From Chitinophaga rhizophila (GTDB lineage Bacteria; Bacteroidota; Bacteroidia; Chitinophagales; Chitinophagaceae): a DNA stretch of 64,000 bases. Both the position numbers and the translations under genes were made by a program. This document shows positions 25,119 to 33,007 of the stretch, one piece after another (position 1 is the first letter of the stretch; every line of letters starts with the position of its first letter). Where the stretch lies: the NCBI RefSeq assembly GCF_019492185.1, contig NZ_JAICCF010000002.1, positions 806,001 to 870,000 on the forward strand. The letters run 5' to 3'. The notes beneath the pieces were generated by a model, which worked only from the letters and a program-made list of their open reading frames with translations, ran no database searches and was not told the origin of the DNA.

Positions 25119-26666
25119 TTATGCCACTTTCTTTCTTAGATTATGGGCTAAGGCTAATAACCCCATTTCGATACTAACCTTGTCTATGCCTCTAAGCATG
25201 AAGCGTTTAAAGTGGTGGTTATGCTTAATATTGGCGAACACAGGTTCGGTATCGAAGCAACGCTGCTTACGTTTACAGATGCCTCGTTTGGTTTTCAATC
25301 GCTTATCAGCTTTCTGTTTTAGCCTATTCCAGTTATGGTTGACTTCAATAATTCGATTGCCTTTCTGTTGATGGCACTCGCTTCTTAAAGGACATCCTTC
25401 ACAGTTTTTAGCCTGATAACGAGTAATGGTCCGCTCATAGCCGGTGCGACTTGTGGAAGTAAATGAACCAAGCTTCTTCATAGGTTTGCCTGTAGGGCAG
25501 TAATAACGGTCCTTTACAGGATCGTATTCTAATTTGTCTATCGTATAAGGCTTTTTGCTACGTAGAAGATTATTTTGATCACGATCAAACTGGCTATGTT
25601 TTACATAAGCTGTGATCTTTTTATTTTCCAACCATTGGTAATTCTGTTCGCTCCCGTAACCTGCATCGGCCTTTACTGTATTAGGCTTGCCATGGAATTG
25701 ACGTATATGATCCTGAAGATGAGTGATCAGCGTATTAGTGTCTGTAGTTTGCTGATGAACACTATAAGATGCTATAAATTGATTATTGGTACTGATTTGT
25801 ACGTTGTAAGCTGGCTTTAACTGTCCGTTCTTCATATGGTCTTCCTTCATGCGCATAAAGGTGGCGTCAGGATCAGTTTTGCTATAACTACTTCTTTGTT
25901 CACCTAGTATCTTCTCTTGTTGTTCATATTTCTCAAGCGCTGCCGGCCAGTGTCGCTTAGCATAATTAAGTTTCTGCTTTATTTTTTTATCCGCTGATTT
26001 GTCTCCTTTTAATGCCTCATTGATCTTTTCTATTGTCTGACTTACCTTCTCCTTATCTATTTTATCAAAACCTGATGGATCTGTGTCATCAAGTTCTGAT
26101 GCTGCTACACTTTGAGCATATTGCCATAGCTCATTCAATTGTTGTTTAATTTTCTCTTTATTATGCTTAATGGCATTGCCCCAAACAAAAGTGTACCGGT
26201 TGGCATTGGCTTCTATCTTTGTTCCATCTGTGTATAGATCCTTTATGCTTAGTAAACCTTCCTCGCACAGCAATAGCACCACCTGGGTAAATATTGGTTG
26301 TAAACTCTTTTGTAAGCGCTTGCCTCTAAAGCGGTTAATTGTATTATGATCTGGAGTACTCATGCCGCTAAGCCACATATAATGGATGTGCTGGCTCACT
26401 GCCTCTTCTATTTTACGGCTGCTGTATATATTATTTATATAAGCGTAGACTAATATTTTCAATAACATACGGGGATGATAACTGCTCGTACCCCCTGGCT
26501 TGTATTGACGAACAAGTTCGCTAATGTCTACTCTTTCAAGAACATCGTTTACAGTTCTTACCGGATGGTTTTGGGGAATCAGATCATTAATATCTGGTGG
26601 TAACAACATGCCTTGATTCTGGAAGTTGCTCTTAAATACTACTGATAAAGTTTTGCCTCTGGCCAT
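25119..26666 (-). CDS. IS1182-family transposase
   Basis: DDE transposase of 515 residues. The N-terminal DUF772-type segment (about 15-130) includes DINDLIPQNHPVRTV and STPDHNTINRFR. The catalytic domain has LYTDGTKIEANANRYTFVWG (first Asp, about 145), VKADAGYGSEQNYQWLE (second Asp, about 345) and a C-terminal segment with SIEMGLLALAHNLRK (Glu). A zinc-ribbon-like stretch with four Cys (YYCPTGKP and CEGCPLRSEC) precedes the last part. The frame is uninterrupted and the ends are intact, so the element may be active. Confidence 0.93.
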   Translation of the reverse strand: MARGKTLSVVFKSNFQNQGMLLPPDINDLIPQNHPVRTVNDVLERVDISELVRQYKPGGTSSYHPRMLLKILVYAYINNIYSSRKIEEAVSQHIHYMWLSGMSTPDHNTINRFRGKRLQKSLQPIFTQVVLLLCEEGLLSIKDLYTDGTKIEANANRYTFVWGNAIKHNKEKIKQQLNELWQYAQSVAASELDDTDPSGFDKIDKEKVSQTIEKINEALKGDKSADKKIKQKLNYAKRHWPAALEKYEQQEKILGEQRSSYSKTDPDATFMRMKEDHMKNGQLKPAYNVQISTNNQFIASYSVHQQTTDTNTLITHLQDHIRQFHGKPNTVKADAGYGSEQNYQWLENKKITAYVKHSQFDRDQNNLLRSKKPYTIDKLEYDPVKDRYYCPTGKPMKKLGSFTSTSRTGYERTITRYQAKNCEGCPLRSECHQQKGNRIIEVNHNWNRLKQKADKRLKTKRGICKRKQRCFDTEPVFANIKHNHHFKRFMLRGIDKVSIEMGLLALAHNLRKKVA

Positions 26667-26683
26667 GATTTAATTTACTAATT

Positions 26684-26713
26684 ATCATAACACTAAAGCT
26701 CTTTTTGTTCCAA
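26684..26713 (-). promoter_or_regulatory. Possible sigma70-like promoter of the IS transposase
   Basis: On the minus strand TTGGAA (26713-26708) and TATGAT (26689-26684) are 18 bases apart, close to an E. coli-type -35/-10 pair and unlike the Bacteroidota boxes elsewhere in the window. It ends 17 bases before the transposase ATG. Confidence 0.35.
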
Positions 26714-26724
26714 CTTTTTGCTAA

Positions 26725-26761
26725 AAAAAGAAGAAGGTGCCTCAAATACTTTTGAGACACC
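26725..26761 (-). terminator. Right-end hairpin of the IS, terminator for permease transcription
   Basis: On the minus strand GGTGTCTCAAA pairs with TTTGAGGCACC (11 bp, one U-G) around AGTA, followed by TTCTTCTTTTTTT. It ends transcripts entering the IS from the permease gene. Confidence 0.7.
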
Positions 26762-26783
26762 CTCTTTTGACTATGTCATCAAG

Positions 26784-28106
26784 TTATCTTTTACCTACTT
26801 TGTGTCCGGCAAGTGCATAGTAAAGAATGTAGACATAACACGGTACCATACAATAGAGGAACGCGCGCTGAAAATCCATCCCTTCAACATGCAGGAAACT
26901 TTCTTTGTCGTACAGACCAGCATAAATTTGCGGTAGTACACCACCACCAACAATACCCATCACAAGGAAGGCAGAACCTAACTTGGTAAACCCTCCCAGT
27001 TTGTCAATCGCCAGTGGCCAGATTGCGGGCCACATTAGTGCGTTGGCTAAGCCCAGTAAGGCTATGAAGGTTACAGCTGTATAACCGGTTGTAAAGAAAG
27101 CGCATACCGTGAACACAATGCCTAAGATTGCAGAAACACGTAAACTCATATCCTGCGAAAGATATTTTGGAATAGCCACAATCCCGATGATATATCCTAC
27201 CAGCATTGCCAGCAGGGTAAATGTAGTGAAGTACTTTGTTTTGTCAAGTCCCATACCCATAGCACTGCCGTATGTACCGATCACATCGCCTGCCATTACC
27301 TCTACGCCAACGTACATGAAAATACAGAGAGTACCCAGTAACAGATAAGGATACTGGAATATACTGGTCCGGTTGTCGGAAACTGGCTTTCCATCGGTTT
27401 CTTCTGTCTTACCATCAGTATCTATCTCAGGCAGGGACGAACGGCTGATAATTACTGCCAGTAATACAAGTACGATTGCAATGACGATATATGGAACGAT
27501 CACTCTGGATGCCAAGCTATCCAGCAAAGCAGCTTTTTGAACAGGATCTGTAGCTGCGACTATTTTTGCTTCCAGTTCTGTCGCGTTTTTGAGTACAATG
27601 GAAGCCAGGATGAGTGGACTGATAGCGCCGGCAATCTTATTACAGATTCCCATGATACTGATGCGTTTAGCAGCGCTTTCCATAGGTCCAATGATACTTA
27701 CATAGGGATTGGAAGCTGTTTGTAATAAAGAAAGGCCGCCTCCCTGTATGAATAAACCTGTCAGGAACAAGCCAAAACTACGACTATTAGCCGCTGGAAT
27801 GAAAACCAGTGAGCCCGCAGCCATTACGACCAGGCTAAGTGCCATACCATTCTTAAAACCAGTCTTTTTGATAATGAAAGAAGACGGAATTGACAGGAAG
27901 AAATATGCCAGGTAAAAGGCAAAAGTCACCAACAGAGCTTCAGAGATGTTTAATTCGCAGGCAATGCGCAGAAAAGGAATAAGCGTACCATTTACCCATG
28001 TTACGAAACCCATCATGAAATACAGCATCCCCAGAATGCTGAGTGCCTGCACATAACTGGCCTGTGGCTTAGGCGGTGCGGCAATCGTTGTTGCGGTGTT
28101 TGACAT
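26784..28106 (-). CDS. Sugar MFS permease, FHS (fucose/glucose-galactose) family
   Basis: Inner-membrane proton-sugar symporter of 440 residues with about 12 hydrophobic segments. The first helix, LSILGMLYFMMGFVTWVNG, carries the family's FxxWG-like motif as FVTWVNG, and the GGGLSLLQTASNPYVSIIGP segment (about 122) holds the Asn-Pro typical of FHS permeases such as FucP and GluP. The substrate is not readable from sequence; fucose, GlcNAc or galactose fit the neighbouring glycosidases. It is divergent from the second permease gene and convergent with GH109, with the IS in between. Confidence 0.88.
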   Translation of the reverse strand: MSNTATTIAAPPKPQASYVQALSILGMLYFMMGFVTWVNGTLIPFLRIACELNISEALLVTFAFYLAYFFLSIPSSFIIKKTGFKNGMALSLVVMAAGSLVFIPAANSRSFGLFLTGLFIQGGGLSLLQTASNPYVSIIGPMESAAKRISIMGICNKIAGAISPLILASIVLKNATELEAKIVAATDPVQKAALLDSLASRVIVPYIVIAIVLVLLAVIISRSSLPEIDTDGKTEETDGKPVSDNRTSIFQYPYLLLGTLCIFMYVGVEVMAGDVIGTYGSAMGMGLDKTKYFTTFTLLAMLVGYIIGIVAIPKYLSQDMSLRVSAILGIVFTVCAFFTTGYTAVTFIALLGLANALMWPAIWPLAIDKLGGFTKLGSAFLVMGIVGGGVLPQIYAGLYDKESFLHVEGMDFQRAFLYCMVPCYVYILYYALAGHKVGKR

Positions 28107-28436
28107 TATTTCCTGTTTAATATTTTTGAATGATTTTGATCGATCCTTGCGAACTTAGCCAACAATTTACGTATTTCATAGTTAAATGAGGCAAATTCAC
28201 GCTTTTGAGTAGACATAGGTTAAATTCCCATCTTAAATAGCTTAAATAGTACACTTTACTGACTATCTAAAAACGATTTAATTAACTTCTAGTGAAAAGA
28301 AATAGAAATTTTATAACATATTAGCTAAAACGTTTTTGCTTCAGGAAAATAGGCATATTTATTTTGAAAATTTAGGAATTGTCGAAAAATAATTTATACA
28401 TTTATCGCGCAAAAATTACAGTAATTTAACACGTTT
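28107..28436. promoter_or_regulatory. Divergent promoter region of the two permease genes, with two LacI-like palindromes
   Basis: About 330 AT-rich bases with no gene. CTAAAAACGATTTAA (28267-28281) and CTAAAACGTTTTTG (28325-28338) share an AAAACG core; the second has a perfect AAAACGTTTT palindrome. Both resemble LacI/GalR-type operators with a central CG. No canonical TAnnTTTG box is found. Confidence 0.4.
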
Positions 28437-30107
28437 ATGGCTCAACAAACAAAGCAAAGCACACATCCATCTTTCTTTGTACTGATACTTGTATTTTTTT
28501 TCTGGGGTTTTGTGGCTGCATCTAACAGCATCTTCATTCCCTTCTGTAAAGCGCATTTCCACCTGGGACAACTGGAATCTCAGTTAATTGATTTCTCGTT
28601 CTATGGCGCTTACTTTATCGGCTCGCTGTTGCTGTACCTGATTTCAGCTCTGCGAGGCGTAGACATCTTAAACAAGATCGGTTATCAGAAAGGGATTATT
28701 TACGGCCTGCTCATCTCTGTAGTAGGTGCAATCGCGTTAATCGCCGCAGTGAACATCGGCAATGAAATGGCTGACGCCACTGCCGCATTTTATCTTATTC
28801 TGGGAGCTTTCTTTATCGTTGCGCTGGGCTTTTCATTGCAGCAGACTGCTGCAAACCCCTTTGCTATCTTATTAGGCGATCCGGCTAAAGGTACTCACCG
28901 CCTCAACCTGGCGGGAGGTATCAACTCCTTTGGTACCACTATCGGTCCACTGGTTGTAAGTATTCTTCTCTTTGGTTCTGCTAAAGACGCCTCCGTTTCT
29001 GCAGATACAGACATCAGCAAGATCAATACACTGTATGTATTACTGATCGTATTGTTCCTCGTTGCCGCAGCGATCTTCTGGTTCTCCAAGATGCCAAAAG
29101 GCACCTCTGACGAGCCATTTGAACAATCTCCCCGTGCTAGTAAATCTCTGGGCGGTATCTCTGCAATGTTCGTACTGATCATGGTAGGTCTTGTGCTGAA
29201 TGCAATCAAAACATCAATCGGTTTCTCAGAAACTACAGACCTTGGTCTGCCGTTCTTCCTGATCGGTATTGTAGGTATCCTGGCTATCCTCTTCTACTCC
29301 CTGAATCAGGCTCGTAAAGACGGTAATGGTTGGGGTGCAATGAGATATCCCCAGTTGATCATGGGTATGATTGCCATCTTCGTATATGTTGGCGTAGAAG
29401 TTACCATCGCCAGTAACATGGGTGCATTGCTTAAACATCCGGGCTTCCTCACATTGGAAGGCCTGTCTGAATCACAGATCGATCCATATGTTTCCCTGTT
29501 CTGGGGTAGTATGATGGTGGGTCGCTGGACAGGTGCTATTACCGTATTTAACGTATCCAAAACTACCCGTCAGGTACTTTCCGTTATCGTACCGTTTATT
29601 GCCTACGGTGTGGTCCTGGGTGCAAACCATTTGAAAGGAACAGATGTGAGTGTACTGTATCCATACGCTGCAGTACTTGTAGTACAGATCATTGGTTTCT
29701 TCGCAGGTCAGGATAAACCGGCTAAAACGCTGATGATATTTGCACTGTTGGGTATCATGGCCATGGTAGTAGGTCTGTTTACTACCGGTGAGGTTGCAAT
29801 ATTCTCATTCATTGCGGGTGGCCTGTTCTGCTCCGTAATGTGGTCCTGTATCTTCGCACTGGCTATTGCTGGTCTGGGCAAATATACCAGTCAGGGATCT
29901 TCGTTCCTGGTACTGATGATCCTGGGTGGCGCGCTGGTACCTCCTGTTCAGGGTGGTCTGGCTGATCTGCCATCAGTAGGCATCCATTATTCTTACATTA
30001 TACCGGTTGTATGCTTTGCATACCTGGCATTCTTCGCATTCAGAGTTAAAAACATATTAAAATCACAGGGAATAGATTATGAGTCAGCAATTAGCGGTGG
30101 GCATTGA
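28437..30107 (+). CDS. Sugar MFS permease, long FHS-type variant
   Basis: Inner-membrane sugar transporter of 556 residues, over 100 longer than usual for the family. The family segments are VFFFWGFVAASNSIFIPFCK (first helix, FWG motif) and FSLQQTAANPFAILLGDP (about 137, the Asn-Pro signature). Extra length comes from a loop at about 180-250 and additional hydrophobic segments, suggesting up to 14 helices. It starts the operon with the ROK kinase, glycosylasparaginase and cutC, and its last 29 bases overlap the ROK gene. The probable substrate is an N-acetylated or neutral hexose from glycans. Confidence 0.88.
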   Translation: MAQQTKQSTHPSFFVLILVFFFWGFVAASNSIFIPFCKAHFHLGQLESQLIDFSFYGAYFIGSLLLYLISALRGVDILNKIGYQKGIIYGLLISVVGAIALIAAVNIGNEMADATAAFYLILGAFFIVALGFSLQQTAANPFAILLGDPAKGTHRLNLAGGINSFGTTIGPLVVSILLFGSAKDASVSADTDISKINTLYVLLIVLFLVAAAIFWFSKMPKGTSDEPFEQSPRASKSLGGISAMFVLIMVGLVLNAIKTSIGFSETTDLGLPFFLIGIVGILAILFYSLNQARKDGNGWGAMRYPQLIMGMIAIFVYVGVEVTIASNMGALLKHPGFLTLEGLSESQIDPYVSLFWGSMMVGRWTGAITVFNVSKTTRQVLSVIVPFIAYGVVLGANHLKGTDVSVLYPYAAVLVVQIIGFFAGQDKPAKTLMIFALLGIMAMVVGLFTTGEVAIFSFIAGGLFCSVMWSCIFALAIAGLGKYTSQGSSFLVLMILGGALVPPVQGGLADLPSVGIHYSYIIPVVCFAYLAFFAFRVKNILKSQGIDYESAISGGH

Positions 30108-31044
30108 TATTGGAGGAACCAATACAAAGTTTGGCATAGTAGATCGCAGAGGTAATATTCTGTGTGATGGTCGTATGCTAACAAACCAACACGAAGACGT
30201 TCATGGCTTTCTGGATGAGTTGCATGAACATCTCTCCGTACTGATAGCACAAGTAGGTGGCATCGAAAACATCAGAGGTATTGGTGTAGGTGCACCAAAT
30301 GGTAACTTTTATACAGGTAATATCGAGTATGCTCCGAACCTGCGCTGGAAAGGCGTTGTTCCTCTGGCTAAACTGCTGGGAGAAAAGTTTGGCGTACCAG
30401 CTATCCTTACTAACGATGCTAACGCAGCAGCACTGGGTGAATTTCAGTATGGTGCAGCAAGAAGTATGAGAGACTTCATCGTTATCACACTGGGTACCGG
30501 TGTAGGTAGCGGTATCGTAGCAAACGGTCAGCTGATATACGGTCACGACGGTTTTGCCGGCGAACTGGGTCACTGTATAGTAATACCTGGTGGCAGATAC
30601 CATCCTGGTACAGGTGCTCACGGTTCATTGGAGGCTTATGCTTCTGCAACAGGTGTAACCAATACAGCTCTGGAATTTCTGGCTAACCGCCCGGACACCA
30701 AAAGTATCCTGCGCGATCATCCGAAGGAAGAAATCAATTCCAAAGTGATATATGAAGCTGCAATGAAAGGCGATCCCCTGGCAGTAGAAGTATACGAGTT
30801 CACCGGTAAAATACTGGGTGAGGCCCTAGCCAACTTCGTAATGTTCTCCAGCCCTGAAGCAATCGTCCTGTTCGGCGGTCTTACCAAGGCGGGCGACATG
30901 ATCATGAAGCCTGTACGCGAGCATATGGAGAAAAACCTCCTGCCTATCTTCCAGAATAAGGTGAAACTCGTGTTCTCCGAACTGAAAGAGAGCGATGCTG
31001 CTATCCTGGGTGCCAGCGCACTGGCATGGGAAATGAAAGATTAA
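30079..31044 (+). CDS. ROK-family sugar kinase lacking the zinc-binding cysteines
   Basis: Predicted ATP-dependent hexose or N-acetylhexosamine kinase, 321 residues. The ATP motif GIDIGGTNTKFGIVD is at 8-22, the catalytic LTNDANAAALGE at about 112 and the sugar-binding ELGH at about 160. In most ROK kinases the next segment is CxCGxxGCxE; here it is HPGTGAHGSLEAYAS, so all three cysteines are replaced by Pro, Thr and Ser, while the Glu and the preceding His remain. The protein may be zinc-free or use another ligand set. Its overlap with the permease gene ties it to that sugar. Confidence 0.85.
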   Translation: MSQQLAVGIDIGGTNTKFGIVDRRGNILCDGRMLTNQHEDVHGFLDELHEHLSVLIAQVGGIENIRGIGVGAPNGNFYTGNIEYAPNLRWKGVVPLAKLLGEKFGVPAILTNDANAAALGEFQYGAARSMRDFIVITLGTGVGSGIVANGQLIYGHDGFAGELGHCIVIPGGRYHPGTGAHGSLEAYASATGVTNTALEFLANRPDTKSILRDHPKEEINSKVIYEAAMKGDPLAVEVYEFTGKILGEALANFVMFSSPEAIVLFGGLTKAGDMIMKPVREHMEKNLLPIFQNKVKLVFSELKESDAAILGASALAWEMKD

Positions 31045-31082
31045 ACTTTCGACCGGTTATCCGGTATTATAAATAAAGAATT

Positions 31083-32138
31083 ATGCAAGATCGCAGACAT
31101 TTCTTAAAAGCAGCGGCCATTGGTGCCGCTGCTTTATCTTTAGATGGCATTACATCTGAAAAAGCACAGGCAGCTGCTGCCCTGAAAAAAGGAAAGGGAG
31201 CTAAACCTATCGTCGTGTCTACCTGGGATTTTGGCCGCGCTGCCAACGAAGCTGCCTGGGAAGTACTTAAAAAAGGCGGGCGCGCACTGGATGCGGTAGA
31301 AGCTGGTGTTAAAGTACCTGAAGCTGACCCTAACAACCATACCGTAGGATACAGCGGATACCCCGACCGTGATGGCCGTGTAACCCTGGATGCCTGTATT
31401 ATGGATGAACTGGGCAATTGTGGCTCCGTAGCTTCGCTGGAACATATTGCACACCCAATCTCCGTGGCACGCGCTGTGATGGAAAAAACCCCTCACGTAA
31501 TGCTGGTAGGTGATGGCGCATTGCAATTTGCGCTGGCCAATGGTTTCAAAAAAGAAAACCTGCTCACCCCGGAAGCTGAAAAAGCATGGCGTGAATGGCT
31601 TAAAACATCTGAGTATAAGCCTATCATGAATATAGAAAACTCTTCCTATGGTCCTGACAAAGGCACCACTTTCAATCCGCTCAAACTGCCGGGTAATGTG
31701 TATAACCACGATACTATCGGTATGGTTGCACTGGATGCCGACGGCAACCTATCCGGTGCATGTACTACCAGCGGTATGGCTTATAAGCTGCATGGCCGTG
31801 TAGGTGACTCTCCTATTATAGGTGCAGGCCTGTATGTGGATAACGAGGTAGGCGCTGCTACTGCTACCGGTGTTGGTGAAGAAGTGATACGTGTTGTAGG
31901 CAGCTTCCTGGTAGTGGAACTGATGCGTCAGGGATACTCTCCTGAAGCAGCCTGTAAAGAAGCAGTAATACGTATCGTTAAAAAGAACAAAGAAAGAGCT
32001 AAAGGAGTGCAGATTGGCTTCCTGGCTATCAACAAAAAAGGCGAGCATGGCGCGTACTGCATGCAGAAAGGATTTAACTATGCTGTGCTGTCTCAGAAGG
32101 AAAACAACGTCCTGATAGACGGCAAGCACTATTTCTAA
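31083..32138 (+). CDS. N4-(beta-N-acetylglucosaminyl)-L-asparaginase (glycosylasparaginase)
   Basis: Ntn hydrolase that cleaves the GlcNAc-Asn bond, the last step of N-glycoprotein breakdown. The 351-residue protein starts with a Tat-like signal (DRRHFLKAAAIGAAALSL), so it is probably periplasmic. The precursor cleaves itself at HDTIGMVALD (about 206): Thr becomes the nucleophile of the beta subunit. The substrate-binding GRVGDSPIIGAG segment (about 238) is also present. It resembles the Elizabethkingia enzyme. Human homologues need core fucose removed first, which links it to the nearby GH29 gene. Confidence 0.93.
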   Translation: MQDRRHFLKAAAIGAAALSLDGITSEKAQAAAALKKGKGAKPIVVSTWDFGRAANEAAWEVLKKGGRALDAVEAGVKVPEADPNNHTVGYSGYPDRDGRVTLDACIMDELGNCGSVASLEHIAHPISVARAVMEKTPHVMLVGDGALQFALANGFKKENLLTPEAEKAWREWLKTSEYKPIMNIENSSYGPDKGTTFNPLKLPGNVYNHDTIGMVALDADGNLSGACTTSGMAYKLHGRVGDSPIIGAGLYVDNEVGAATATGVGEEVIRVVGSFLVVELMRQGYSPEAACKEAVIRIVKKNKERAKGVQIGFLAINKKGEHGAYCMQKGFNYAVLSQKENNVLIDGKHYF

Positions 32139-32147
32139 CTATTAAGC

Positions 32148-32909
32148 ATGGACAACAAGATCACGCTTGAAATCTGCGCCGGCTCGGTGGCTTCCTGCAT
32201 TGCTGCGGAAGAAGGCGGCGCACACCGTATTGAATTGTGCGATAACCTGCTGGAAGGCGGCACTACTCCCAGCTATGCCACCATTGCGGTGGCACGTGAA
32301 AAAGTCAACATAGACCTCTACCCTATCATTCGTCCCCGTGGTGGTGACTTTCTGTATGACGACCTGGAATTTACCATGATGCAGAAGGATATCAAACTAT
32401 GTAAGTCGCTGGGCTGCAATGGTGTGGTTATCGGACTGCTAACTGCAGACGGGAAAATAGATAAAGTACGTACTAAAGCCCTGGTAGACCTGGCCTGGCC
32501 AATGGGAGTTACCTTCCACCGTGCCTTTGATATGACAGAAGATCCTTTACAGGCGCTGGAAGATGTTATAGAAACCGGTTGTGAACGCATTCTGACTTCC
32601 GGCGCACGTAATACTGCCGTAGAAGGTATTTCCTTACTGAAAACACTGGTCGAGAAGGCTGCAGGCCGTATCGCTATTCTGGTGGGTTCAGGTGTTCGCG
32701 CGCACAACATAGCAGAACTGGTAAAGGAAACCGGTGCGAAGGAATTTCATACAACAGCAAAAGCTTATGAAGAAAGCGGCATGGTATACCGTAATCCAAA
32801 TGTGAGCATGGGCGGCATACCCGGCGTACCGGAATATGGCATCTCCAAAACACAGGTAAGCGAAGTTAAAAAGATCCTGGCACTGGCAAATGAAGCTGCA
32901 GGTATTTAA
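32148..32909 (+). CDS. cutC: CutC family TIM-barrel protein
   Basis: A 253-residue TIM-barrel protein of the CutC family, first described in copper tolerance; its biochemical role is not settled. The family motifs are LEICAGSVASCIAAEEGGAHRIELC (near the start), PIIRPRGGDFLY (about 58) and VTFHRAFDM (about 122). It begins 9 bases after the glycosylasparaginase stop and is the last gene of the glycan operon. The context argues for a role in sugar or glycosylamine processing rather than copper. It ends before a strong terminator. Confidence 0.9.
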   Translation: MDNKITLEICAGSVASCIAAEEGGAHRIELCDNLLEGGTTPSYATIAVAREKVNIDLYPIIRPRGGDFLYDDLEFTMMQKDIKLCKSLGCNGVVIGLLTADGKIDKVRTKALVDLAWPMGVTFHRAFDMTEDPLQALEDVIETGCERILTSGARNTAVEGISLLKTLVEKAAGRIAILVGSGVRAHNIAELVKETGAKEFHTTAKAYEESGMVYRNPNVSMGGIPGVPEYGISKTQVSEVKKILALANEAAGI

Positions 32910-32943
32910 CTACCCGCCAGTTTCTTACAACCTCTATAAAAGC

Positions 32944-32978
32944 AAAAAGGGGCGTCTCCGGAAGGAGGCGCCCTTTTT
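32944..32978. terminator. Bidirectional terminator between cutC and susD-like genes
   Basis: GGGGCGTCTCC / GGAGGCGCCC stem with a GGAA tetraloop region, flanked by A5 and T5. It closes the plus-strand glycan operon and the minus-strand susCD transcript. Confidence 0.88.
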
Positions 32979-33007
32979 CGTATCGGTTTAGATTTGCTGT
33001 TAGCTTA

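Larger units (their letters stand above)
24954..26768 (-). mobile_element. IS1182-family insertion sequence, intact
   Basis: A 1,815-bp element with perfect 16-bp terminal inverted repeats, AAAAGAGGGTGTCTCA (24954-24969 and, inverted, 26753-26768), around one intact transposase gene. It sits between two convergent genes, 3 bases from the GH109 stop and about 15 bases from the permease stop, so it disrupts neither. No clear target duplication is seen: the flanking bases AATA and GACT differ. Each end carries a hairpin with a T-run pointing inward. Confidence 0.9.

Noticed and set aside
24946..26775. Target-site duplication of the IS
   Set aside because: Flanking bases outside the 16-bp inverted repeats differ; only A/T runs match, which are part of the ends.
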